DNA from: Madurella fahalii
Taxonomy: Eukaryota > Ascomycota > Sordariomycetes > Sordariales
Reading direction: 5' to 3'
Length of the DNA: 64,000 nt
NCBI GenBank assembly: GCA_029876055.1
Contig: CM056874.1
Coordinates: forward strand, 5,084,001 to 5,148,000
The first letter of the stretch is position 1. Each line of letters begins with the position of its first letter. Of this stretch, positions 43,635 to 53,955 are shown in pieces. The translations under genes were made by a program, and so were the position numbers. The notes below the pieces were generated by a model. That model saw only the letters and a list, made by a program, of their open reading frames with translations. It did not search any database and was not told where the DNA came from.

Positions 43635-46322
43635 ACGTGGCAGGCCTTCAAATCTCACATTCCTTCATCCGCGCCTAAGGACACTCTTTCCGCGCCCGGC
43701 GACGGCTGGTCCCTTTTCTCCTAATGCTCAACCGCGCCATGACGGCGGCACCACCTGCCGTGAATCCGGCGCCCATCGCTCTATACCCCATACGTAGACT
43801 TGGAAGCGTTGTAGATTTCTCTCTTGTGCATTCCCAGCATGCCACCCACTTACGCTCCTCCCCTCGGCCACCTGAACCCGGCGTTCACAAGGACCCGTTC
43901 CACCACCGCCGCACTCAACCCTGGCAGGGGCCGGCCCATCAACCCCACGGATTATTCCGAATCAGTTTCGTGCTATCCTGGAAGCACGATTTCCTCAGCA
44001 CCCGCATCCTCCCTTGCGGCGCAACAAAAGTTACCGGCAGTTTCTTTTTGCTGGGATTTGTCCATATACCAATCTTTTGATTTCTCTCCCCATATGTATA
44101 TCCTTGTACATTTTGGCGTTCTTATATTCTTCATTTGGCACTGGCATTGCAACCAGCATTGCTGACCCGGGTTCGGTCACAATCCCCTTCTGTCGGTCTT
44201 TGTCTCTCCTTCTTCTTTGGCATAACAAGGAAGTTGCTTGTATTCATCAGCAACGCTCGATACCATCTCTGCGCCAGGGATACCTTGTAGCTACGGCGCT
44301 TCATTGCTTCATTTTTTTTTTCCTTTTCCCTCGTGATACTGCGGTAATTATACTCTGGCCATTGGGATCTGATGGTGGGGGTTGGAGGGAGAGTACACGC
44401 CGTTGAACGCGTCATGAGTCAGGGCTAGGGATGTAGTCGGGCTGGACGGTGAGACCTGACAACTGCGCTCTTGTATCTAGGTGCTTATTCAGCACTCCAC
44501 GACTGCACCTCCTAGCTGCCGAGCGGAGGGTCATGATAATACCCAATGCTTTACACTCATTTCCAATGTCCTGTGCCGCGATGATTCTCCGAATATTTGT
44601 CTTAGCATCAGTCAGCACCGAACATCGGCATTGAGTGCTGTCTGATTAATGAAACTGACCCAGCCGGTCCCTGTTTCGATGCGGAGCCAACTCGGTGGTG
44701 GAGCGAGACAGATAACTCATTCATTGTCCCTTTGGGGTATCGCATCCGACGTCTCTACAACAGCAGATGGCAAGGTATAGTACTCAAGATGTCTCCCCTG
44801 AAAGCAAGCCACTCTCACCCACCACATCACAAGGGTTGCGCCACCGGTGGTGCTCTCAGGGTCCTCGGTCGACGAAACGAGCTGGGTGTCTAGCCCGATT
44901 CTCGAAAGCGCCATGCACCCGAGCCGCCTGACTTGCACCATGCAGCTGGCTTGAATGCGGGATGTGCCTTTCTGCTAATTCCCTTACCGAGAGTTTGTCT
45001 GGGTGCTCTTGTCCTTGGGAGCCCGCAGTCGTTGAATTCGAGACATTGAGAATTGGGATTGCCAATGCTCGGATGCTCAAATGCTCGACGGGTTTGTGCT
45101 TCGGTCAAATGGCCCGGCGCTTCCCACCCTTCCCCCCCTCCCCCCACTTCACAGCCACGAGACGTGGGGTTCCACGCCTGTCAACAACCATTCCATGCGG
45201 GTTGACATGTTTCCGCCGGGAAGTTCCTGGTGGGATCCGCCCGGCAGCACGATCGCGCACTCATGTAATTTGCCTGGCCCCATTCCCTCGTCCCATTGGA
45301 AGTTCTAGGGAGTCGACGGGATTGGACTTCCGCGGCAATCGAGGGCGGCGAGTACCGGGAGACCATCTTTGGCCACATGGAGTTGTCCCCTGGCCTGTGC
45401 TTCCGTCCCAACCACTGCATGTCATAAGTGTGACACGGATGCGAGCCTCCTGCGAAACGCGTGGCCAAGGACCTAACTACCCACAGTCAGGGCGTGTGAG
45501 CAGCCCGAAAGAACGTCATCTGCAGATCGTTTGCAGACCCGACGCTGGGTGTGTCCGCGCGAGGAACCGGTTAGATCGCTTCAACTCCCGTATCTTGTTC
45601 GCTGCCAAGAAACCCCCAAGGAAGTCCTCGGCCGGACCAGTTGCTCGTCTCATGGGGGGGCTCTCCCACGGTTGAGAAGCGAAAATGCTCTCTCCGGCCC
45701 GGACTCGGAGCCACAGCGGCCTGATGTAACCATTACTGAGCAGCGTTAGTAAAACACCCGAGGCCTCGGCCGTCATTCTCATAGCCCCCGGTTGGAAACA
45801 GCTGAGGGACTGATGCGGGGCCAGGGAGCGGGAAACATTTCCGCTAACAGAGTGCCTTAGGTAATGAGCACCAGGCTCCGACGTGGGGCATCATGCTTCC
45901 GCATTGGCCACAGGCGGGCTTTGGTGCCATTTCAATCCTGCGCTCCCCCACCATCACCCGCTCCCCGGGGGACGCAACTTTCTTGGGAGTCTGTTCAAAA
46001 CGCCGCCAGCCGCCATACCGCACCGGCCGACTCCTTGACGGAGACACCAGCGCCAACTCTCCTCGAGAAGCGCTCTCGCGGCGCCGTCGACAGCCGCGGT
46101 GCGCCCTGGTCAACGATACCCGACGATTTTGGTCCCGCATCCGATCAAACGTCTCCGCCGCGGTAGTGCACGCTCTTCGCGATACGGCCAATCCTAGACG
46201 GCTTCCCCGATCCGGAGGCGGTTAATTGAAGTGTCTCGGTATCCTCGGGGACTTCTGTTCGCGCTCTACATCTCGCTGGCCTAGAGCATCCGGGCGCGCG
46301 GTCACAACCCGTGCCCATTAGC
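43635..46322. other. 2.7-kb intergenic region
   Basis: This is the 3' flank of the kelch-like gene and the promoter region of the NUC-1-like gene. The long plus-strand frame 44962-45675 has random composition and was not accepted. No RNA gene was seen. Confidence 0.5.
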
Positions 46323-46842
46323 ATGGACTCATCAACATGGGCTGTCCCGAATCACTCGGTACACTCGACCACCGAGGATGACTTTCAACAATTTCTCGAC
46401 ATGAACGGCATGGGGAATTTGACGGATGGCATGAACTATACTTTCCAGGAATTTCAGTCCTCGCCTGGTACCCAGTTGCTGCAATCGCATTCCCGGGAGC
46501 CGCTCGACATTGCCATGAGCGGCGCCGACGCGCCGATGCTCCTCTCGCCGGCCGTCTCCACCATGCAGCACCAGATGCCGGCCTTGACAACCACCGCCTC
46601 CTACCAGACTATACCGGCGACCATGATGCCGCCTCCCACGCCGAGCGAGGCCATTGTCGACAGCATCGACGCCCAAATCCAGTTTCTCCAACAGCAGAAG
46701 TTGCAGCACCAGCAGAGGCAGATGGAGGAACAACAAGCGGCCTTCTTCGCCCGCCAGCCGAGCCGGATGGTCCCTCCAACCCCTCAAAGTCTGGAGATCC
46801 AACCTGGGAGTAATCACTACTACGGCCAGCCCCGTACTGCCG

Positions 46843-46877
<35 letters not shown>

Positions 46878-48478
46878 GCTATTGAGTACCGCTATCAGAG
46901 GCTAAAAGAGCAGCAAGATGTCTGTTAAAGTCCCGATCGTCATTCATGGGGGGGGCGAGTTTTTTGCTGACCTTTAACCAGATGTCGTTCACTCCACTGG
47001 TATCACCGGCTGTCACTCCGCTAGATACTCATTTCTCGGTTGACTCCCAGTTTGCCGTACCAGGCGCCTACTTTAGCCCCTTGACTTCGCCGGCTCTACA
47101 TGCCCAGAGCGATCCTCTTGCCGTCTTTGATCAGAGACATGGCCCGGCGACCACAAGCTCGCCTGTGGATATGGACCTTGACTCAAGCGTGTCTACGAAT
47201 ACGGCGCAGAGTTCGACGCCGGGGGATCTGGCCAAGAAGATGCGAAAAAATGCAGCCAAGGCTAGAGCCAAGTCGTCCAGCATCAAGCAGTCGCCCATCG
47301 CAAAGCCGCTACGGAGGAAGACCGGGACGACCCCGAGCTTGAATGCCCAGGTGCTGAGCGAGCTGATTGAGAATGCCGAGCAAGGTCAGGACTCGCAACA
47401 ACTGCCTAGGCCCATGATGCAGAATTCTTCTTCATCCACGACAATTGCCACGGATTCGGAAGACGGATCAGTATCCCCGGAGGCCTTGAACGACATCACT
47501 CCTGTTGAGATGCCCCCGCCGCCTCTCCCCAAACCGCGCTCTGCAAAGCCGTCTCCTTATATCGCCCCACAGAACAGCGGCGCCACCAGCACTCTGCAGC
47601 CTCCCCGGCCAGGGATGGCGTCCCCCGCCACGCCCGCATCATTGATGAAACTAAGCTCGCCGAATGCCCGTAGCACAGGTACTGGCGCTACAACTGGTAA
47701 CCAAGAGGCCATCGACACTGAGCACATCGAGATGTTTGAGCTTCCCGAATCCGCAAACTTTTCCAACTCGGGCACCACATCGGCCAACTGCCCTACGCCG
47801 ACGCAATCTTCCCAAGACGCTGGTGTTTCCAAAACTCCAGCCCTCGCGCCCCTCCCTTCGCCCTCAATTACCAAACCGCCTATGACCACACCAACTACCC
47901 AAAGCCCACAGCTATTGGCCGGGTCCGGGCTGGGTACAAGGAAGACACCGCAGCTCCTCCCCAGGGGGTCCAAGAAGCGAGGAAGCGTTAGCTCGATCCC
48001 CGTCTCACCTGCTCTTCGACCAAGGATCTCGCCTAGCATCAAACCCTTGTTACCGGGCGGTCCTGATGTCGAAGAGGCTGCGTCGCACCTTTTGGCGACA
48101 AAATCAAACTACCAACGTATCCTCGAGGGAAACACCGTACCCGGCGTCTCGTATCCTAGCGAGCTATCGACCAACCTGACGTCGAAGCGCACGTCCCACA
48201 AAATTGCCGAGCAGGGCCGTCGGAACAGGATCAACTCAGCGCTACAAGAGATCGCGACGCTGCTCCCGAGGCCTCCGCCAAAGGATAGCGAGGGCGAGGG
48301 AAGCGGTGATGGCAAAAGGGAAAAGGCTGGTAGCGGCAGCGGGAGCGTGCCGAATAGCAAGGCGAGCACGGTCGAGATGGCCATTGAGTATATCAAACAG
48401 TTGCAGCAGGAGGTTGCCGCGGCCAATAAGAGGGCGGAGGAGGCGGAGAAGAAGCTTGAGTTAAAAAAGGGGCAGTAA
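46323..48478 (+). CDS. nuc-1: bHLH transcription factor, NUC-1/PHO4-like
   Basis: NUC-1 and Pho4 activate phosphate-acquisition genes when phosphate is scarce and are held inactive by a Pho80/Pho85-type cyclin-CDK. Exons 46323-46919 and 46982-48478 give 697 residues; the 62-nt intron has a GTCTGT donor and ends in AACCAG. The junction KEQQD/MSFTPLVSPAVTPLDTHF is the conserved N-terminal block of the NUC-1 family, followed by PGAYFSPLTSPALHAQ. A polyglutamine run of 11 lies just before it. The bHLH is at residues 601-675: its basic region SHKIAEQGRRNR has the H605-E609-R613 trio that reads CACGTG, its loop is long and Gly/Ser-rich, and helix 2 is KASTVEMAIEYIKQLQQE. The many SP and TP sites fit CDK control. 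The symbol follows the Neurospora gene and needs orthology confirmation. Confidence 0.9.
46845..46877. repeat. CAG trinucleotide array (coding polyglutamine)
   Basis: Ten CAG codons and one CAA encode 11 Gln in exon 1 of the NUC-1-like gene. Confidence 0.95.
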
Positions 48479-49287
48479 TTTGATGGGAATGGAATGGAAC
48501 ATATTGGCATAGTCTATATATATATATATATATATGGGCGGGATTCTGTCGGGATGTGGTCATGACGGTCTGATGGGGGAGGGACTCTTGCATTTTAATC
48601 CATGTGGGAAGGGGGAAGCAGGAATGGCGTCGCCGGATCGTTATATAGGAGGTTTCAGAGGTCGCGAGATCACAGCGTATATCGTTACTGAGATGGATGG
48701 TTGTCTCTGTATCCCTTGATGGTCTGAAGAGGGGAAGCAAGTAGAAGACGGTTAGCTGTTTACTGGCTTCATGGATGAGATAGGACACACAGGTTGGAAA
48801 TACCCAATGAAAGCGACGGATCACATGATATGATACAATAGAAAAAGTCAAAAGGGTCGGGAAGAAGGCTGCTGCTTGCAGTGTCACATGTCGATTCGCG
48901 ATGCCCCGTCGCAGCGACGCTGTACAACCCTTCGCTGTCTGACAATGCCCCTTGCGGCCCGTTATCATGGAACTTAAGAAATCCAGGGAAAGTAAGGTAC
49001 CCGAGCTAGGGTCCTTAAGGGTCCAATATGGAAACGTCACGGGTGGCGAACATATCAACCCGACACCCGCGCTTGGGCCCTAAATGTACGCTCTCCCAGC
49101 TTGGCCTAGTCCCTTACAAACATAGTGAATTCAGACGCGCCGTCTCATCCATTGAGCATCGGGACTTACACCTAAAGCTGCGTGGTCTACAGTACTTACC
49201 CCAAAGTGGATTTCGGTTCACAACCATAAACATCCGCTCACATCCAAGTCAACTCATATCTCATTTGGAAACAAACGCGTCAAGCCA
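48479..49287. other. Intergenic region
   Basis: This is the 3' flank of the NUC-1-like gene, with a TA microsatellite at 48514, and the upstream region of the small repeat protein. Nothing else was recognised. Confidence 0.5.
48514..48535. repeat. TA dinucleotide microsatellite
   Basis: About eleven TA units lie 36 bp after the NUC-1-like stop codon, in the probable 3' UTR or terminator region. Confidence 0.95.
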
Positions 49288-49677
49288 ATGTCCCCAAACA
49301 CTGTTCCTCCCCTCCAGGGAGGCGGCGACAGCCCCAAGGAGCAGGAAGAGCAGGATTTATACGACATAACCACCGCCGCAGCGGTGGCCGAGGCAGAGAT
49401 TGCCGAGGCCAACGAAGCTGAGCGGCAGAGTAACAATGACGGTAATGCTGGTGGTGGCCATCAGAAGCAGCAGCAGACCAAAGGGCAAACAAGTACAACA
49501 AGGACAGAAGAGCCACAACTAAGTGTACATACACAGACGGCTACCATACCGGCCGGCAAAACTGAGGAGAAGGAGGAGGAGGTGGATCTGTATGACATCA
49601 CAGCTGCGGCGTCAGCTGCTGAGGCTGAGATCATTGATGCTCCTGCCAAGGGGGGAGAAGGGTTTGGAAGGGGTTAG
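49288..49677 (+). CDS. Small acidic protein with duplicated DLYDIT motif
   Basis: The ATG at 49288 opens a 129-residue intronless frame. It contains two copies of one motif: EEQDLYDITTAAAVAEAEIAEA near residues 20-41 and EEVDLYDITAAASAAEAEIIDA near residues 97-118, separated by a Gln/Thr/Gly-rich linker. Each copy has an acidic lead, the core DLYDIT, and an Ala/Glu helix. No signal peptide, membrane span or known domain is visible. A duplicated helical motif with an acidic-aromatic core looks like a docking or dimerisation element, but that is inference. Near-perfect retention of the motif in both copies, while the linker is unstructured, argues for a real coding gene despite its small size. 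It lies between the NUC-1-like and HEH genes on the same strand. Confidence 0.6.
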   Translation: MSPNTVPPLQGGGDSPKEQEEQDLYDITTAAAVAEAEIAEANEAERQSNNDGNAGGGHQKQQQTKGQTSTTRTEEPQLSVHTQTATIPAGKTEEKEEEVDLYDITAAASAAEAEIIDAPAKGGEGFGRG

Positions 49678-50164
49678 GGGAGATCTGGGGGTAGGAGGTG
49701 AAAGATATTTGGAGGGAGAGTTCCGGGAGACCTACGCTTGGGTACCATTTGAAGGGGGCCCGCCATGATCAATCTTCGAAAGGGGAGAAGAGTGGGGGAA
49801 AAAGAGAGAAAAATAACATAAAACACCAGGGATTCGCTGGTTGTCACCGACCCAACTACTAGTCTGGCGGTTAGTAGCTTGACTAAGGAAGAGCGGACGG
49901 GATCCCGTATTCTCTACTACCTATGGTCGTATGTAGAAGGCCAAGGAAGCATTACGGATTATGTATCTCCCTCTAAGCCAAAGAGCGCGGAGGGAGAACG
50001 ATCGAGAGCTGGTAAGGCGTAGTTGGCGATTAGCACCTTGAGTTAGAGGCATGATAACCACTAAGAGAACTTAAATAAACATATACAAGTTGTCTATCCT
50101 CGTAAAAGTACGATATCGTGCTTGTAAAGGAAGCCTATATTGAGTGTACGTCGTTGTAGAGGAT

Positions 50165-50181
50165 GAGAGAGAGAGAGAGAG
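50165..50181. repeat. GA dinucleotide microsatellite
   Basis: About eight GA units lie 460 bp upstream of the HEH/SRC1 start. Confidence 0.9.
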
Positions 50182-50212
50182 GAAATGTGGCGGCGGCGTC
50201 GTAACAGCATGC

Positions 50213-50218
50213 CACGTG
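50213..50218. promoter_or_regulatory. CACGTG E-box
   Basis: A perfect palindromic E-box lies about 420 bp upstream of the HEH/SRC1 start. It matches the Pho4/NUC-1-type core but may be chance. Confidence 0.25.
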
Positions 50219-50640
50219 TGGCGTAATCAATGCAGGCAGCACCGGAAAGCCCCATCTGTTGCCACCGACAACCAAAACTCCACTTTCGTCATCCCAGTGT
50301 TTTGGTTCTTGCGCTTTACCCGCTTCAGCGCACTGCATCAACATCGATTCTTTTTTTTCTTTCTCCCCCTTCCTTCCTCTCACTAATCCCAGCCATTCAT
50401 CTTATCGCCTGGTTACAAGAGCGACCTTGTCTGCTCATCTCAATTAATCGCAAGTCAAGGACGATCAGTTACGCCTTGATCCACCTTGCAGCTGCCGCAT
50501 GCGGGTGCACTGGCTAGCGACCTGACCGACAAAGCCTACGGCGATAAGCTCTGGTTAGACCCTATCTGGCCAGATCCTGTTCAACATCTCTTGCGTCACC
50601 CAGGTGCGGAGCGTGCATCGCCGTCGCCGTCATCATCGCC

Positions 50641-52976
50641 ATGTCCGACTACGACTCAGAGAGCGTCGACTATCTGCAGGCCGACTTCGACCCGTGGTCG
50701 TTGACGGTCCCCCGCCTGCGGTCCATCCTCGTCACCCACAATGTCCAATACCCATCGCAGGCCAAGAAACCACAGCTGGTGGAGCTGTTCACCGAGCATG
50801 TGGTGCCGCAGTCGAAGCAGCTTTTAGCGACGCGCGCCCGTGCGAAGCGGACAAGTAGAGGAATCGTGGATGCCGACTCGCAGAGCACCACGAGCACTGA
50901 TTTCTCCAACGAACAAGATACAACGATGCGGCCGCCGCCGTCAGCACGGCGATCGCGGTCGCCCAGGAAGACGACCAGAGTCAAGCACGAGCCTGATGAG
51001 GCCGATCATATCCCCGCCGCGCCGCCCGCGCCGCGCCGAGAGAGCCCTCGGAAGAGGCAGTCGCGGTCGGCCAGCGCCCAATTAGCGACGGCTTCCGACA
51101 CAGACACGGCGCCCGATGCTGAACCACCTCGGTCGGTTCGGTCGGTCCGGCGAATGACCCCCGCCCCAAAGCTAGAGCCGCCGGAGGAGGAGGACTTCTT
51201 CAAACGCACGCCCGAGACAGAGAGCGTTTTCACCAGCGACAATCCCTTCCAGAGTGGAGCCAATTCGCCCGTCTCTGCGCTGAAGACGCCCACTAACCGT
51301 CGGAAGACCACCGGCCTAGACTCGGTTCGGAAACACACCCCCTCTACTGCTCGTCGGATGACGGATGGCCCCATGTTTGGTGAGATGGAGGAGCCGCGGC
51401 CCGTATCGCGGGGGTTCGAGGTGCCCATCCGCCATGTCGGGAGGCCAGGGACTCCGGATGATGAGCCTGACGAGGAGTTTACACCGGACGAGCAACTCGC
51501 ATTGGACCAGGAACAGAGAGCCAACCCGGAGCTGGCAGTTGCGCGTAGAGCGAGCCCTGCCAAGCGCGGGTCAAGCTTGTCGACACCCATTTGGGTTCTC
51601 ATTACAACGCTCTTTGTCGCCTATGCAGCCTGGTACAGGCAGGAGAAGCTCGCAGTCGGATATTGCGGGCTCGGGCGGGAGCCGACGCAGTTGATTCCCG
51701 CAAACATCCAAATCCCGGACTGGGCTGCGGAGTTCGCTTCAAGACTCGATATCCATAGCATCCAGATCCCCGACTGGATCAACACTGCCCTTGAGCCGCA
51801 GTGTGAGCCTTGTCCTCCCCATGCTTACTGCTACGAGGACTTCACGGCCCGTTGCGAACCCGACTTCATCTTGAAGCCCCATCCGCTTTCCCTCGGTGGA
51901 CTCGTCCCTCTGCCACCCACCTGTGAGCCTGACGGCGAGAAAGTCCGCCGGGTCAAGGCTGTTGCCGACAGGGCAGTTGAAGAGCTGCGCGATCGGAGGG
52001 CCAAGTACGAGTGCGGCGAGCCAACCGAGCCCGAGGGCGAACCTCTGGACAGCCCCGCTATCGAGGAGGATGAGTTGAAAGAAATTCTCAGCCGGAAGCG
52101 GAGCAAGAGAATGGCAGCCGAAGAGTTTGACGAACTCTGGGTCGCGGCCCTTGGAGAGGTCAAGGCGAGGGACGAAGTCGAAGTCCAGTCGGAGGAACCC
52201 ACTCCTGAGTAAGTTACCAGTCCTCCTTGCCACGCACGGGCCGGGAAGTTCGGCCTCTACGCGTCCAGTTCAAAAAAAAAAACACAATCAGTTATCTGAC
52301 ACATTCCACTAACCAGACCCGTCGCCGGACCTGTAGAACCCCCGGTACCCCCTCCTTTCCAAACACCAAACTATCGTCGACCTCTCTCGCTCGCCTTTCG
52401 TACACCTGTGCGCTCCGCCGGTCGGTCAAACTCGGAGTGGCTCGACATCGAATCAGCATTGGAGGGCTGATCTTCTCCCTGCTCTCCCTGCTCTACGGCC
52501 GCAAGCGGTACCTCGCGAACCGCGCGCTGGCGGCGCAGGTGCCCGCGCTGGTGGACCAGGTCCTCGACCGCCTCGCCACGCAGAAGGAGGTCGCGTTTGA
52601 GGACGGCGACGACGACGCCTTCCTCTTCCTCCCCAACCTCCGCGACGACGTCCTCCGCTCCATGCACAGCCTCGCCGACCGCGAGCGCCTCTGGCAGCGC
52701 GTGCGCGCCGTCGTCGAGCAGAACAGCAACGTCCGCCGCGGCCAGCGCGAGGGCCGCAACGGCGAGGTCGGCACAGCCTGGGAGTGGATAGGACCCAGCA
52801 GGCTCGGCGCTAGCGGCGAGGACACGGCCAGGCGGCGGAGGAGCGGGCGCGTGTCGTGGGGCGTCCCGGGCGCTTCGGAGGCTGGCGATGACGGGGCTGC
52901 GGAGGATCAGATGGCGGATAGGAAGAGGAGGGTGGTGCAGCTTCGGAAGTGGGAGGAGGCGAGGCCCATTTATTGA
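50641..52976 (+). CDS. HEH/SRC1 (LEM-like) inner nuclear membrane protein
   Basis: This family (Src1/Heh1 and Heh2 in yeast; relatives of LEM2/MAN1) tethers chromatin and telomeres to the inner nuclear membrane and surveys nuclear pores. Exons 50641-52208 and 52337-52976 give 735 residues. The N-terminus has a HeH/LEM-type helix-turn-helix (residues about 17-55, PWSLTVPRLRSILVTHNV), then a long basic Ser/Pro-rich nucleoplasmic linker. A first membrane span follows at 316-333, then a lumenal domain with Cys pairs (CEPCPPHAYC, C in FTARCEPDF), a second span at about 562-578 (ISIGGLIFSLLSLLYG), and the MSC domain (SSTSLARLSYTCALRRSV to VVEQNSNVR and EWIG). The correct frame requires the distal TAG acceptor at 52335-52336. 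A nearer CAG at 52315-52316 would change the C-terminus. Confidence 0.93.
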
Positions 52977-53004
52977 ATTTTTTTTCTCTTTTTTTTTCTC
53001 TTTT

Positions 53005-53035
<31 letters not shown>

Positions 53036-53955
53036 GGGTTCTTTTTCTTCTTTGTCATCCCGCCTCAACGCACCTTCCATGGCGAAGATGGGCAGCGGTA
53101 AGCTATTTGCCTGCCGTTTTAAGCCCCCTTGTCAGTTGTTCTGTACTACTTTTATATGTATCTATTCACCAAACCTTCGCGGGATTTTTATGGAACCGGC
53201 TAGGGATGAGGCCACGAGAGGAAGAAGGGAGGACGATTGCTGGCTTGCGAGCGGGGGGGTATATGCATGTATGTGTGCATGTGTGAGTGTGCGGCCGGCG
53301 CCGCATCACAGTTACTTAGCCCATCCTTTCTTTCTATGCCCTTTCCTCTCTTTCCTTTCCGTTCTTCTGTTCTGTTTTTTTTTCTCTTTATCTCCTATTG
53401 AGTGCGGCTTTCTGGCTTCGGGATGATTCAGGCGTTCTAGGAATGAGCGTGGAAACGCGAGGCGAGCTGGCACAACTGACATATGTTACCACTATGTTGT
53501 GCTGTACATCAGATGTACCTGCTGGACTTTGATTAAGGATACTATGCAATTATGTCTCTTTGGGGTATCCAGGCGCCGGTGATAATAATGGCCCTGGCAT
53601 AGACTGGCAGGAGTGAATAGTTTATGCCTGAAGTTGTTCTCCTATTTCTGCTGAGCACAGTTGCCTAGACTGGAAATAAAGGCTGGATGAAACTTGTATA
53701 CCGTGCTTATGTGCAGTTTGAAATGGTGATTGTTTGTTTTGACTGGGTCAGGGGATTTGTTGAAGTCATTCGGAAGGTGATACTAGACAGAGGGGATTGC
53801 TACCACGCCCGGTACCGGTTCCGGGGGCCCATGATGACATTTTTCTATCTCCTAAACTTGCTCGGCATCGTTCCATCTCCGGAACATAAGATAGAACACT
53901 CAATTCTGTATACAGCCCTGCTAGCCTTTTATCATTTTTAATATGCCTGGCTCTC
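52977..53955. other. Intergenic region between convergent genes
   Basis: It starts with a T-rich stretch and a 24-G run just past the HEH/SRC1 stop. The rest is probably 3' UTRs of HEH/SRC1 and HIS1. No gene was seen. Confidence 0.55.
52978..53038. repeat. T-rich tract followed by T14-G24 homopolymers
   Basis: The T-rich stretch, broken by a few C, leads into 14 T and then 24 G without interruption. It lies 2 bp after the HEH/SRC1 stop codon. Confidence 0.9.

Larger units (their letters stand above)
49678..50640. other. Upstream region of the HEH/SRC1 gene
   Basis: Intergenic sequence with a GA microsatellite at about 50165 and a CACGTG at 50213-50218. The last 300 bp are pyrimidine-rich leader-type sequence. 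No gene was seen. Confidence 0.5.

Noticed and set aside
44962..45675. Plus-strand frame of 237 residues
   Set aside because: Random composition with many Cys, Arg and Pro and no recognisable motif; it overlaps several equally long frames on both strands.
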